Shown here piece after piece: positions 18,957-27,890 of a stretch of DNA of 55,030 nt; within the stretch, counting starts at the first letter, position 1; each line of letters opens with the position of its first letter. The stretch comes from Candidatus Cloacimonadota bacterium (GTDB lineage Bacteria > Cloacimonadota > Cloacimonadia > JGIOTU-2). The position numbers and the translations under genes were made by a program. The stretch spans positions 1-55,030 of the forward strand of contig JAFGDR010000010.1 in assembly GCA_016932035.1 (NCBI GenBank), given 5' to 3'. The notes below the pieces were generated by a model. It did not search any database, had not been told where the DNA came from, and saw nothing but the letters and a program-made list of their open reading frames with translations.

Positions 18957-20176
18957 GTACATACTATACACGTCTTGCCCGTACATATCTCAGGTCGGAA
19001 AATCGCAAATCGCTCTCATTCGAAAATGTTATATCAGTAATAGGGATTTTCCTCGGGGTCTTTGCACTGATCGTTGTGATGTCAGTCATGAACGGCTTGG
19101 AAGATGACATCACAGAGCGCATTATAGGACTCCATTCCGAAATAAAGATTTTCTCGCATGATTATTCACCGATATCAAATTGGCAGCAGATTGAAAATAA
19201 AATATCAGACAAATCGATAATAGGAATTAGCCCTATCGTTCAAGCTGAGCTTATGCTGCTTCATGATAAGAAAGTAAGCGGAACTATATGCCAGGGCATA
19301 GAACTCGCACGTCATGATACAATCGCGAATTTGATGAAAAGGATCTATATTGGTGCACCGAATCAGCAGGAGCTGGAGGAAGGCATTATTATCGGTTCCG
19401 ATCTCGCCTTGATACTTGGTGTGAATTGGGGTGATGAACTTACACTCTCTTCCCCGATCGCAGATCAGCCAACCCCCTTTGGATTAATGCCAAAAAGTAA
19501 AGCATTGAAAGTCGTTGGATTGTTCTATACAGGTATCCCAGAATATGACATGAAATATTCATATACAGACCTGCGTGTGCTTCAGCAATTCCAAAAAATG
19601 GATGATCGTATTTCTTACCTCGGAGTTAAAACGACTTCTCCTAAAAAATCGCTTCATGTTGCAAAACACCTTAGGTCAGAGCTTGGAAACTCATATAATG
19701 TTCTCGATTGGCGGGAATTTGAAAAACATCTTTTTACAGCTATCAGGTTCGAGAAAAAGATCATGTTCCTTGTGCTTGTACTTATCTTCCTCATTGCGGC
19801 ATTCAATATGATCGGCAACTATCTAAAACTTGTTGCACAGAAACGGCAGGACATCGGTATCTTAAAATCCTTTGGCGCAAAGAAAAAAGATGTCATGAAA
19901 ATATTCATTTATAATGGATTATATATCTATGTAATCGGTACACTTGCCGGTTTTGTCGTCTCGCTCGGTCTTCTTTTTGCTCAGATGAAGTGGCAGTTTA
20001 TACAAATTCCTCTTTCGGGAATGCCCTTTCAGTCATTACCTGTAAAGATCGAAGTTATTGATCTGGTACTTGTGGCATTTGTTTCTCTTGCTATTACACT
20101 TCTTACAACACTCATTCCAGCACGTCGAACCATGAATATCGAAGCTATAAAAGTCATACAGGAAGCTGAAGAATAA
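18953..20176 (+). CDS. LolC/LolE-like ABC transporter permease
   Basis: 407 aa. A cytoplasmic N-terminus leads to a first helix (VISVIGIFLGVFALIVVMSVMNG), then a periplasmic MacB_PCD-like domain (residues about 50-265), then three C-terminal helices with an FtsX-type DIGILKSFGAKKKDVMKIF segment. This is the layout of LolC/LolE, which release lipoproteins from the inner membrane. No cognate ATPase (LolD) gene follows: the next gene is convergent. The 4-bp overlap with the GT2 gene ties it to the polysaccharide operon, though lolC-type genes are usually housekeeping. Confidence 0.75.
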   Translation: MSTYYTRLARTYLRSENRKSLSFENVISVIGIFLGVFALIVVMSVMNGLEDDITERIIGLHSEIKIFSHDYSPISNWQQIENKISDKSIIGISPIVQAELMLLHDKKVSGTICQGIELARHDTIANLMKRIYIGAPNQQELEEGIIIGSDLALILGVNWGDELTLSSPIADQPTPFGLMPKSKALKVVGLFYTGIPEYDMKYSYTDLRVLQQFQKMDDRISYLGVKTTSPKKSLHVAKHLRSELGNSYNVLDWREFEKHLFTAIRFEKKIMFLVLVLIFLIAAFNMIGNYLKLVAQKRQDIGILKSFGAKKKDVMKIFIYNGLYIYVIGTLAGFVVSLGLLFAQMKWQFIQIPLSGMPFQSLPVKIEVIDLVLVAFVSLAITLLTTLIPARRTMNIEAIKVIQEAEE

Positions 20177-20311
20177 CTTACGTTCTTTTTCTCAGAGGAT
20201 TATTTTGAATATTCAATGTAAGTATCAAATGATAAATTCTTGAGTTTATAAAGATATGTTCATCAAAAGAATATAATATTGAAACTACAAAAAATTATGA
20301 TTAATTAGTCT
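20177..20311. other. Convergent intergenic spacer
   Basis: 135 A/T-rich bp between the stops of the permease and recX. I see a 12-bp palindrome TTGAATATTCAA (20205-20216) but no convincing GC-stem terminator and no reading frame of note. Confidence 0.5.
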
Positions 20312-20950
20312 TCAAGATTCTTCAGATCCAGACAGAACTTCCTCAACCGATGCCCTTGCGCAGGAATATGAAAATCCTTTCCTCTGCAAAAAAGCCAATG
20401 CCTTATTACGACGTTCATGATGTTCCATTTTCATATATTTTGATTTTTTTTTCGTAAGTTCCTTTACTGCCATGTCATATTCATTCTCTTGAGACAAGTA
20501 TTCCTCGCTCAATCTCTGAATGATCTCATTGGAAATTCCCTTTTGCCTTAGCTTCTGCTTTATCGAATAACTTCCCTGCGGGTGATGGGAGATGAGATCA
20601 AGTATATAGGATTCAGCAAAATTATCATCATTGATAAACCCCTTCTGTTCATACTTCTCGATCAATTGATCGATTGCGGATTGTGATATCCTTTTTTTTC
20701 TGAGTTTTTGCTGAATTTCTTTTTTCGATCGGAACCTATAGCTTAAAAATTGAAGAAGGATATTCTCTGCTTCGAAGAGTTCTATGTTTTTTTTAACCTC
20801 ATAAAACTCCTCGGGCTGGATGACCAATCCCGGTTCCAGCCCGAATTTATCTAATACCTTCTTTGATGAAACCGACATAATCGGTTCATCATCGATGAAA
20901 ATATCATATAAGCGTCTATTTTTTCTCTTGCTTATCCTTGTTATCTTCAT
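20312..20950 (-). CDS. recX: Regulatory protein RecX
   Basis: 212 aa. Three-helix repeats typical of RecX are visible ([69 protein letters not shown]). RecX binds RecA filaments and inhibits or remodels them. The start ATG at 20950 lies inside the recA reading frame, so the genes overlap by 35 bp and recX translation is probably coupled to recA. It is the last gene of a minus-strand operon. It is slightly longer than enterobacterial RecX because of an N-terminal segment (residues 1-50) seen in many Firmicute/FCB versions. Confidence 0.9.
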   Translation of the reverse strand: MKITRISKRKNRRLYDIFIDDEPIMSVSSKKVLDKFGLEPGLVIQPEEFYEVKKNIELFEAENILLQFLSYRFRSKKEIQQKLRKKRISQSAIDQLIEKYEQKGFINDDNFAESYILDLISHHPQGSYSIKQKLRQKGISNEIIQRLSEEYLSQENEYDMAVKELTKKKSKYMKMEHHERRNKALAFLQRKGFSYSCARASVEEVLSGSEES

Positions 20951-21959
20951 TCTTGGCAGGCGTTTCGATTCCCAGCGCCTTTTTTACTTGCTTTTCGACC
21001 TTATCTTTGACCTTGGGATTCTCGACAAGATAGTCCTTGACCTGGTCTTTTCCCTGACCGAGTTGTGTGCCATCATAGGAATACCATGATCCCTTTTTCT
21101 GAATGATCTTGGCATTTACAGCTTCGTCGATAATAATGCCGAGTGAGGAGATTCCCTTGCCGTAAATAATATCAAATTGCACTGAACGGAATGGTGGGGC
21201 GAGTTTGTTCTTAACTATCTTCACCCAAATAACATTTCCGAGAATTTCATTTGAAGAGCTCTTGATCTTTGGTCCTGATTTTACTTCTATACGAACCGAG
21301 GAATAGAATTTCAATGCCACACCACCAGTTGTTGTGGTCGGACTCATATAGGGAGTCACGCCGATTTTCATACGTGTCTGATTAATAAAGATCAGGGCAC
21401 AGTTCGATTTATTGATAATGCCCGTTAACTTACGCAGTGCTTGTGACATAAGACGTGCCTGAAGCCCAACATGGGAATCACCCATATCACCTTCGATTTC
21501 AGTTTGAGGAACCAGTGCTGCAACCGAGTCAACAACAATGAGGTCAACCGCATTGCTTCTAACCAGAGTTTCTGCGATCTCAAGTGCCTGCTCACCATTA
21601 TCCGGTTGAGAGATAAGCATCTCATCCGTGTTGATGCCAAGTTTGCGCGCATAAGATGGATCGAGTGCATGTTCCGCATCGATAAAGGCTATCACACCTC
21701 CCATTTTCTGTGCTTCTGCAGCAATATGTAGAGCCAGCGTTGTTTTACCTGATGCTTCTTCACCGTAAATTTCTGTTATCCTGCCACGTGGAATTCCTCC
21801 AACGCCAAGAGCAGCATCGAGGTTGATCGCACCGGTTGGAATTGTCTCAATATCAATACGTGCTCCATCGCCAAGACGCATGATCGAGCCTTCACCGTAT
21901 TTTTTACGGATCTGCCCCATCGCAGTATCAAGGGATTCCTTGCTTTGTTCATTTTTCAT
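20916..21959 (-). CDS. recA: Recombinase RecA
   Basis: 347 aa, normal length. Walker [10 protein letters not shown], Walker [13 protein letters not shown] and the loop L1/L2 regions ([34 protein letters not shown]) are intact. It forms ATP-dependent filaments on ssDNA for strand exchange and triggers LexA-type autocleavage. The C-terminus is a Lys/Glu-rich tail ([12 protein letters not shown]) whose DNA also encodes the start of recX. The start is preceded by GGAGGT at a proper distance. That sequence lies within the last codons of thpR, whose stop overlaps the ATG. Confidence 0.97.
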   Translation of the reverse strand: MKNEQSKESLDTAMGQIRKKYGEGSIMRLGDGARIDIETIPTGAINLDAALGVGGIPRGRITEIYGEEASGKTTLALHIAAEAQKMGGVIAFIDAEHALDPSYARKLGINTDEMLISQPDNGEQALEIAETLVRSNAVDLIVVDSVAALVPQTEIEGDMGDSHVGLQARLMSQALRKLTGIINKSNCALIFINQTRMKIGVTPYMSPTTTTGGVALKFYSSVRIEVKSGPKIKSSSNEILGNVIWVKIVKNKLAPPFRSVQFDIIYGKGISSLGIIIDEAVNAKIIQKKGSWYSYDGTQLGQGKDQVKDYLVENPKVKDKVEKQVKKALGIETPAKNEDNKDKQEKK

Positions 21960-22540
21960 TATATCGTACCTCCGTTTTTTTCTGTATTATTAAATGGAAA
22001 TTTTTTTAGAATTGAATATATTGGACCTGATGGTGTGAGTGTACTCTTAAATAATGTCAACTCGTTGCAATCAACTATAGCATTGATAATTTTAAGATGA
22101 GGAAGAATCGTAGTCCACGGAATGTTTCGTGCAAACTTAATCCTTCCAAGCGTTGTATGTAAAGCAAGAGGTCGTTTTTCCTTATGAAATCCAAGGTCGT
22201 AGAGAGTCCTCTCAATATCTCCGAAAAGCTTTGAAGCTGCATGCTGATCATCGTTCATGTCATACCATATCAAACGCGGGTTTTCCGGATTGGGTATCAT
22301 CTCAGCTTGTGTAAATGAGATCGTAAAAGGCGCGTGTCTGTCAGTGACTTTTTTGACTGACTCATACATATCTTCAAGGATGCGTTCGTTTACATCGCCT
22401 AGAAATTTAAAGGTCACATGAAGATTTTTTTGGTCGACCCACTTGATCCCTTTGGGTATAAATTGTTTGAGAATTTCAATATTATCTGCCAATCGTGTTT
22501 TCAGATCATCAGGAAAATCAATAGCGAAAAACAATCTCAT
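21959..22540 (-). CDS. thpR: RNA 2',3'-cyclic phosphodiesterase (2'-5' RNA ligase family, ThpR)
   Basis: 193 aa. The two H-x-T/S-x motifs of the 2H phosphoesterase fold are [10 protein letters not shown] (near residue 46) and [10 protein letters not shown] (near residue 128). The N-terminus [13 protein letters not shown] is typical. The enzyme opens 2',3'-cyclic phosphates on RNA; ligase activity is seen only in vitro. It shares one base with both neighbours: the adenosine-specific kinase gene upstream and recA downstream. This places an RNA-end enzyme in the recA operon. Confidence 0.9.
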   Translation of the reverse strand: MRLFFAIDFPDDLKTRLADNIEILKQFIPKGIKWVDQKNLHVTFKFLGDVNERILEDMYESVKKVTDRHAPFTISFTQAEMIPNPENPRLIWYDMNDDQHAASKLFGDIERTLYDLGFHKEKRPLALHTTLGRIKFARNIPWTTILPHLKIINAIVDCNELTLFKSTLTPSGPIYSILKKFPFNNTEKNGGTI

Positions 22541-23022
22541 CAGCGCTTATATCCTATCATTCGAAGAAATTCTTTCCGCTTTGCCACATCTTCAACCGTT
22601 TCGACACCTTTCGGTGAAAAGCCATCGATGACTCCTAAAATACCTCTGCCCTGTTCAGATTCAGCAACGATGATCTCAACCGGATTTGCCGTAGCACAGA
22701 AGATATTCACCACCTCGAAACACTGCTTCAGGCTGTTTAATACATTAAGCGGGAAAGCATCTTTCATAACAAGAAAAAAGCAATGCCCTGATGCAATCAT
22801 TTCAAGATTCTCGACTGCGACATCTATGAGTTCTTCATCTGTGCCGTCTTTTCGTATAAGACACGGACCGGATGCTTCTGAGAAAGCCAGCCCGAATTTG
22901 ATGCCCGGCACTGCATTAACCATGATCTCATAAATATCCTCGACGGTCTTAATAAAATGTGACTGTCCCAGGATTATGTTGCAACCCTCTGGAAAGACCA
23001 ATTTCACCGTTTTTAATTCCAT
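22540..23022 (-). CDS. Adenosine-specific kinase family protein (PF04008-like)
   Basis: 160 aa from the ATG at 23022. Conserved stretches VPGIKFGLAFSEASGPCLIR, ATANPVEIIVAE and GRGILGVIDG are characteristic of the small archaeal/bacterial family known from a Pyrobaculum structure as adenosine-specific kinase. The biochemical role is poorly established. I chose 23022 because GGGAG lies about 7 nt upstream and the protein then starts MELKTVKLVFPEG as in relatives. An in-frame ATG at 23145 would add a 41-residue non-homologous stretch covering the promoter. It heads the thpR-recA-recX operon, overlapping thpR by one base. Confidence 0.82.
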   Translation of the reverse strand: MELKTVKLVFPEGCNIILGQSHFIKTVEDIYEIMVNAVPGIKFGLAFSEASGPCLIRKDGTDEELIDVAVENLEMIASGHCFFLVMKDAFPLNVLNSLKQCFEVVNIFCATANPVEIIVAESEQGRGILGVIDGFSPKGVETVEDVAKRKEFLRMIGYKR

Positions 23023-23091
23023 GATAGCTCCCTGTTTTTGCTTATTATGGCATGGTAAGAATAAAGATTTTATTCTCCATATGTTTGTCAA
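23023..23091 (-). promoter_or_regulatory. Putative promoter of the recA operon
   Basis: TTGACA on the minus strand (23091-23086) lies 69 nt before the ATG of the first gene, which has its own Shine-Dalgarno. A TAAAAT sequence follows 13 nt after the box. No convincing LexA-type palindrome is visible near it. Confidence 0.35.
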
Positions 23092-23108
23092 ATTTTGTAT
23101 GCATTTTC

Positions 23109-23143
23109 TTGACACCCCAAGCAACTCGTTCTTGTTAACTTTC
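23109..23143 (+). promoter_or_regulatory. Putative promoter of the Mth938-like gene
   Basis: TTGACA at 23109-23114 begins 35 nt before the ATG at 23144, and TAACTTTC directly precedes the ATG. There is no Shine-Dalgarno. It is back-to-back with the recA-operon box: 17 bp separate the two hexamers. Confidence 0.35.
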
Positions 23144-23488
23144 ATGAGAATCGAAATATATCAATTTGGAAAGATGGTCATAGACGGGATTTCGTACACA
23201 CATGACCTGATCTTACATAACGACAAAGTACAGTCCGAGTGGTGGAGGAAACGCTCACACCACCTCTCTCTTGAAGATATTCCTGTTCTCAAAAAAGAGA
23301 GATGTGATGTATTCATCGTTGGAACGGGCAAGTTTGGTTTGATGAAGGTTGATGATGAAGTCATTGAGCTTTGTCACCAAAACGATATAGACCTTATCAT
23401 AAAAGATACCAGGAGTGCAATAGATGTTTTTAACCATTTGCTGAATTCAGGGAAACAAATCATTGCAGCGTTTCATCTGACGTGCTAG
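23144..23488 (+). CDS. Mth938-like domain protein (DUF498 family)
   Basis: 114 aa. The sequence IEIYQFGKMVIDGISYTHDL, the central CDVFIVGTGKFGLMKVDDEV and the C-terminal NSGKQIIAAFHLTC match the Mth938/AAMDC fold, a small alpha/beta protein of unknown molecular function; eukaryotic members are AAMDC and NDUFAF3. The start at 23144 was preferred to an ATG at 22976, which lies inside the opposite-strand kinase gene and would add 56 unrelated residues. It is a single-gene unit ahead of rpoN, with 131 bp between them. Confidence 0.82.
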   Translation: MRIEIYQFGKMVIDGISYTHDLILHNDKVQSEWWRKRSHHLSLEDIPVLKKERCDVFIVGTGKFGLMKVDDEVIELCHQNDIDLIIKDTRSAIDVFNHLLNSGKQIIAAFHLTC

Positions 23489-23584
23489 AAATTAATTTAT
23501 TTACTTGCTTTAGAAATAAACGATAATAGTTCAGCAAATAAAAAACCATGAAATATTGAGAAAATACATTCCAAAATATAATTA

Positions 23585-23619
23585 TTGACAACCACACATT
23601 TATTTTTCAAATAAGAATT
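23585..23619 (+). promoter_or_regulatory. Putative promoter of rpoN
   Basis: TTGACA at 23585-23590 begins exactly 35 nt before the ATG at 23620. The interval is A/T-rich (TATTTTTCAAATAAG) and has no Shine-Dalgarno. This suggests a leaderless or near-leaderless mRNA. Confidence 0.4.
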
Positions 23620-25053
23620 ATGAACAGGATGAAAGTCGGCGTTAGAACATCTCAGCAGATGCAACAAAAGCTCAAGCTCTCCCCACAGATGCTTATCACT
23701 GCGGAGCTTATTCAGAAGCCCATTCAAGAACTGGAAATGGTACTGAAAAAAGAACTCCGCCTTAATCCTTTCCTACAGGATCTGAGTTCCGAAGATGGGG
23801 GCAATGAGAATCCCGATATTCCAGATGAGATGGATGAGTTCCAGCAATCAGATGATGACGGCGACCTTGCGGATCAAATACAACAGCTCAATAAGATCAT
23901 AAACGACATCGATGATGTGTCGAATGAACAATTCAGTTATGAGCGCCAGGACAAATCACGCGCTTCCCGGGATAATGAAGAATTTGAAACATCAAAAGAA
24001 AATATCTGGGATCATTTTACTGAGCAGGTTCGAGAACTTCCCCTCTCCCCTGTCGAATATGATTTCGCAGATTCAATACTAAACACCCTGGACGACAACG
24101 GCTATCTCGATACCCCTTTCGAAGAATTGTATGAATCATATGGGCTTTCTGAAGCAAGGGCTGAGCAGATACATGAAATGATCATGGATATCTATCCTCG
24201 AGGGATAGGGGCACGGAATCTTGCAGAATGCCTGCTCGCACAGCTCGATAATGAAATTTCAAACCATCCGGTTATCACCTCCATTATAGAGGATGATCTG
24301 GATGTTCTTCAAAACCATAAGTTCGAAGAACTGACAAAAAAATATAACATCTCCTTTGAAGAACTCATCACAATAAAAAATATCATCAGTCACCTCGATC
24401 CAAAGCCCAGGAGCCGGGTAACAAATCATACGCTTTCCTATATAAAACCGGACATCATCATCAAAGAAATTGATGGTGATCTCGAAATCATTGTAAACGA
24501 CACATATATCCCGGAAATTGTTGTAAACAAAGACTATGCGCAGCGTATCCTCGAACAAAGCAAAGATAAAAAGCATGCACTGAGATATATCAAATCAAAA
24601 CTTATTGCAGCCGAGAATTTTGTGAAAGCACTCTGGATGAGACGCGAAACACTCCTCAGGATCACCGATGAGCTTATCGGTCAGCAGCCTGCTTTTTTCA
24701 GAGAAGGGAAAAAAATCCTTCAGCCAATGACATATGAGGATGTAGCTAAAAAGATCAAACGGGATGTCTCTACAATCTGTCGTGTTGTGAATAACTACTA
24801 CATCGAAACTCCACTCGGTGTGTATCTTATGAAATGGTTTTTTACGAGCAAGATCGGTGAACTCTCATCTCAGCTTATTAAAAAGGAAATTCAAAAGATC
24901 ATCGAGAACGAAAACAAGAAAAAGCCCCTGAGTGACCAGAAAATCATGGACTTGTTGAATGAACAGGGGATTGAGGTATCTCTCCGTGCTGTTACCAAAT
25001 ACAGAAACCAGATGGGAATTCCTGCCAGCCGATTTCGTAAAAAACATTTATGA
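23620..25053 (+). CDS. rpoN: RNA polymerase sigma-54 factor
   Basis: 477 aa. Region I is Gln/Leu-rich (SQQMQQKLKLSPQML), region II is acidic (residues about 65-110), then come the core-binding domain, an HTH (YEDVAKKIKRDVSTICRVVN) and a C-terminal RpoN box in the form SLRAVTKYRN (consensus ARRTVAKYRE). It directs polymerase to -24/-12 promoters that need AAA+ activators. No such activator or clear TGGCAC-N5-TTGC site was seen in this window, so its regulon lies elsewhere. The Nudix-like gene follows after 36 bp. Confidence 0.94.
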   Translation: MNRMKVGVRTSQQMQQKLKLSPQMLITAELIQKPIQELEMVLKKELRLNPFLQDLSSEDGGNENPDIPDEMDEFQQSDDDGDLADQIQQLNKIINDIDDVSNEQFSYERQDKSRASRDNEEFETSKENIWDHFTEQVRELPLSPVEYDFADSILNTLDDNGYLDTPFEELYESYGLSEARAEQIHEMIMDIYPRGIGARNLAECLLAQLDNEISNHPVITSIIEDDLDVLQNHKFEELTKKYNISFEELITIKNIISHLDPKPRSRVTNHTLSYIKPDIIIKEIDGDLEIIVNDTYIPEIVVNKDYAQRILEQSKDKKHALRYIKSKLIAAENFVKALWMRRETLLRITDELIGQQPAFFREGKKILQPMTYEDVAKKIKRDVSTICRVVNNYYIETPLGVYLMKWFFTSKIGELSSQLIKKEIQKIIENENKKKPLSDQKIMDLLNEQGIEVSLRAVTKYRNQMGIPASRFRKKHL

Positions 25054-25089
25054 CGTTAATACTATCCAGGGAATATATTCTCACAAACT

Positions 25090-25866
25090 ATGAAATCCTT
25101 TGAAGTCTTAGCGTCCGGTATTTTTTATCGCCACGATTTGAAAATCGTTCGTACAACCTGCACACTTTCATATGATGATAAGACTCTCGGATTAATAGAA
25201 TCTAACTGGGACAAGGAACTTCAATGTGCCCATGAAAACAATAAGCTGCTCTTTAATGGTCCCATATACCGGCTTGAAAATTACGAAAAGAGGGGTCGAC
25301 TTCTGATCGTTTATGTTTCGCACACAAATTTTAAAGAATTGATGGGAACAAACTTTGCCCATCCTGAATTGGCAGAGGTGTATGGTACATCGTACCTGTC
25401 AAATGCTATTGCATTGTGTACTTTTTTAGAAACATCAGACGGAAAATTTATTTTTGTTAAAAGAAGCCATAATGTGTATATGGGTGAAGGGTTATGGCAT
25501 CTTATCGCAGGGCAGTTCTCAATCGAAAATGATGAAGCACACCCCCTGACTGCGTTCGAGATTCTTTTCAAAGAATTATTTGAGGAAGGATCGTTAGCAG
25601 AAAGTGATATTGAACAATGCCTTTGTTTGGGATTGATACGAGATGCTGTTTATTTCAAGCCCGAACTAGTTTTTTATACAAAAACATTCCTGAATTCCAC
25701 TGAGGTCGTTAAAAAGATCGAATCGGCACACGATGGTTTTGAGCATGATGAGATAAAAGTGATACCTGAAAATGAGCTCGATTCCTTTTTCTCAAAAGAA
25801 AAGTTCACACGCATAGCACAGGGAAATTATCACCAGTACAAAACAGAATTCCTCAGCCATGAATAA
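25090..25866 (+). CDS. Nudix-superfamily hydrolase-like protein with an atypical Nudix box
   Basis: 258 aa. A Nudix-like domain occupies residues about 95-240. The box reads from GQFSIENDE through FEILFKELFEEGSL, matching G-x5-E-x7-RE-U-x-EE-x-G-U except that Lys replaces the Arg of RE and the glycine spacing is altered. Residues 1-95 form an N-terminal domain (GIFYRHDLKIVRTT) like that of the larger NUDT22-type proteins, which act on UDP-sugars; that comparison is from memory. It overlaps rarA by 8 bp. Substrate unknown. Confidence 0.6.
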   Translation: MKSFEVLASGIFYRHDLKIVRTTCTLSYDDKTLGLIESNWDKELQCAHENNKLLFNGPIYRLENYEKRGRLLIVYVSHTNFKELMGTNFAHPELAEVYGTSYLSNAIALCTFLETSDGKFIFVKRSHNVYMGEGLWHLIAGQFSIENDEAHPLTAFEILFKELFEEGSLAESDIEQCLCLGLIRDAVYFKPELVFYTKTFLNSTEVVKKIESAHDGFEHDEIKVIPENELDSFFSKEKFTRIAQGNYHQYKTEFLSHE

Positions 25867-27199
25867 CGGATTATTTCAGAACGAGAAAGAAATCGATTAC
25901 AAGGACATGCCCCTTGCAGAGAGAGTTCGTCCCCAAACATTGGATGAATTTGTGGGTCAGCACAAAATCCTTGAAAAAGACACAATCCTGCGAAATATTA
26001 TTGAAAACAATGAATTAACATCGCTGATCTTCTGGGGACCTCCGGGAACGGGTAAAACCACACTTGCACGGATTATCGCAAACAAGACACAAGCCCGGTT
26101 CATCTTTTTTAGTGCAGTGATGTCCAAAATACTGGAAGTACGCAATGCGATGAAGGAAGCTGAGTACAATCTGCGTGAATATCATAAAAAGACCGTTCTT
26201 TTTGTGGATGAGATCCACCGTTTCAATAAAGCCCAGCAGGATGCATTTCTTCCCTATGTGGAAAAAGGAGTGATCGTTCTTATTGGTGCAACAACTGAAA
26301 ATCCATCTTTCGAAGTTATCGCTCCTCTGCTTTCGCGATGTAAAGTCATCGTTCTTCAGATGCTCGAGGAACAGGACATCTACACCATCATCAAGAGAAG
26401 TTTTTCACACCCTCACAGCGAGATCAAGGAATACGAGTTCATGTTTGATGATACGATCCTGCATTTCCTTGCAGATTATTCATGCGGTGATGCTCGGGTC
26501 GCACTGAACTCGATCGAGCTGATCATTAAAGCATACGGAAAGCAGAAAGAGAAACTGACCATAACCTCGATCAAGAAATTGCTTGAGCGGAACAATCTTT
26601 TTTATGATAAGGATAGGGAAGAGCATTATAATATCATTTCTGCATTGCATAAATCTCTTCGCGGTAGCGATCCCCAGGCAGGGCTTTACTGGCTCGCTCG
26701 TATGCTGGAAGCTGGTGAGAATCCATTATACATTGCTCGACGATTGGTTCGTTTTGCATCCGAGGACGTTGGGCTCGCTGATCCACAGGCATTGGTTCAG
26801 GCACTAGCAGTTAAGGATGCGGTTCATTTTCTTGGTATGCCGGAATGTAATACTGCTTTGGCTCAGCTTGTCGTGTATCTTGCAACTGCTCCGAAAAGCA
26901 ACAAGCTCTATACTGCATATAAATCTGCTGCAGAAGACGCTCAAAAAACCAGTCATCTCAGTGTTCCTTATCATATACGCAATGCACCAACCGGACTCAT
27001 GAAAGAGCTCGGGTATGGGAAGGATTACAAATATTCTCATGAATTTGATGAGGGCTACTCATACCAGAAATACTTCCCTGATAAAATGAACGAGAAAGAA
27101 TATTATAAACCCTCGCAATTTGGATTTGAAAAAGAGATAAAGAAGCGGTTGGATTGGTGGAAGAAACTGAAAGAACGGGACACAGACAAAAACAAATAA
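25859..27199 (+). CDS. rarA: Replication-associated recombination protein A (RarA/MgsA AAA+ ATPase)
   Basis: 446 aa. The N-terminal MPLAERVRPQTLDEFVGQ motif, Walker [15 protein letters not shown], Walker B VLFVDEIHRFNKAQQDA, sensor 1 LIGATTENPSFE and an Arg finger (LLSRCKV) are intact. The C-terminal tetramerisation region starts around HYNIISALHKSLRGSDPQAG. RarA acts at stalled forks with SSB and the clamp-loader family. Its first codons overlap the Nudix-like gene by 8 bp. Confidence 0.95.
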   Translation: MNNGLFQNEKEIDYKDMPLAERVRPQTLDEFVGQHKILEKDTILRNIIENNELTSLIFWGPPGTGKTTLARIIANKTQARFIFFSAVMSKILEVRNAMKEAEYNLREYHKKTVLFVDEIHRFNKAQQDAFLPYVEKGVIVLIGATTENPSFEVIAPLLSRCKVIVLQMLEEQDIYTIIKRSFSHPHSEIKEYEFMFDDTILHFLADYSCGDARVALNSIELIIKAYGKQKEKLTITSIKKLLERNNLFYDKDREEHYNIISALHKSLRGSDPQAGLYWLARMLEAGENPLYIARRLVRFASEDVGLADPQALVQALAVKDAVHFLGMPECNTALAQLVVYLATAPKSNKLYTAYKSAAEDAQKTSHLSVPYHIRNAPTGLMKELGYGKDYKYSHEFDEGYSYQKYFPDKMNEKEYYKPSQFGFEKEIKKRLDWWKKLKERDTDKNK

Positions 27200-27279
27200 A
27201 TTAATATTTTTAAACCTTTTTCATCTCCTCTCATCATAACATGCAAATAAGTGAAATCAAAAACCACATGGAGGTACAG

Positions 27280-27798
27280 ATGAAAAAATATCTTGTACTC
27301 ACAATAATCTTAGGACTTTTGGCCACCCCATTGCTCGCACAAAATGCATACATGCCAGAGTCTCGCGAAAACATGAACATGATGCATCATAAGCAGTTCC
27401 CCCAAGGTCATTGTATGAAAAATCAGGGAACAGAAGGCAGGGATCAACACATGGGATTTCCTCTCTGGCTGGCTGAAGAACTCGAACTCACCGAGTCACA
27501 AATCGATAAGGTCGATGATTATCAGGATGACTCACACAAGGTTTCGATCGATTTGAAAGCCGATATCGACAAGCTTCAGATCGATGAGAAAAATGCAATA
27601 CAGGACGGTAACTACAAAGAAGCGCGTAAGATCATTGACCAGATATATCTGAAAAGGGCAAATCTTGCGAAAGAAAAGATCACCTTAAAAGAGAAGATAG
27701 ACTCGGTTCTTGCCGAGGACCAAATCGCAAAACTCAAGACATTACATAAACCACAAACTCACGTTCCTCCCGCAAAGCATCCTACGTGGGATAAATAA
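27280..27798 (+). CDS. Spy/CpxP-like periplasmic protein
   Basis: 172 aa from the ATG at 27280. A clear signal peptide MKKYLVLTIILGLLATPLLAQ is followed by a Met/His-rich stretch (ENMNMMHHKQFPQGHCMKN) that could bind metal. A helical domain comes next with ELTESQIDKVDDYQDD, an LTxxQ-type motif, and long charged helices. Spy/CpxP/ZraP relatives are periplasmic chaperones or metal/stress sensors. I chose 27280 because GGAGG stands 6-7 nt upstream and the signal peptide starts there; an ATG at 27241 would add 13 residues. A strong terminator follows. Confidence 0.75.
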   Translation: MKKYLVLTIILGLLATPLLAQNAYMPESRENMNMMHHKQFPQGHCMKNQGTEGRDQHMGFPLWLAEELELTESQIDKVDDYQDDSHKVSIDLKADIDKLQIDEKNAIQDGNYKEARKIIDQIYLKRANLAKEKITLKEKIDSVLAEDQIAKLKTLHKPQTHVPPAKHPTWDK

Positions 27799-27818
27799 AC
27801 ATTCTCCCTCAAACAAGG

Positions 27819-27848
27819 AAGGGACATCTCTACGGTGTCCCTTTTTTA
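27819..27848 (+). terminator. Rho-independent terminator after the Spy/CpxP-like gene
   Basis: Stem AAGGGACA (27819-27826) pairs with TGTCCCTT (27836-27843) across a 9-nt loop and runs into a T tract (CTTTTTTATT). It separates the rpoN-rarA side from the uppS operon. Confidence 0.85.
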
Positions 27849-27890
27849 TTTGTCTCATATAAATAGATATAGCAACCAATCATACTTTTA

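Noticed and set aside
20205-20216. Palindrome TTGAATATTCAA as a terminator between the permease and recX genes
   Set aside because: It is all A/T except the two outer G/C pairs, has no loop and no T tract; too weak for an intrinsic terminator.
23023-23145. N-terminal extension of the adenosine-specific kinase gene to an ATG at 23145
   Set aside because: The extra 41 residues are not family-like, cover the divergent promoter boxes, and the ATG at 23022 has a good Shine-Dalgarno.
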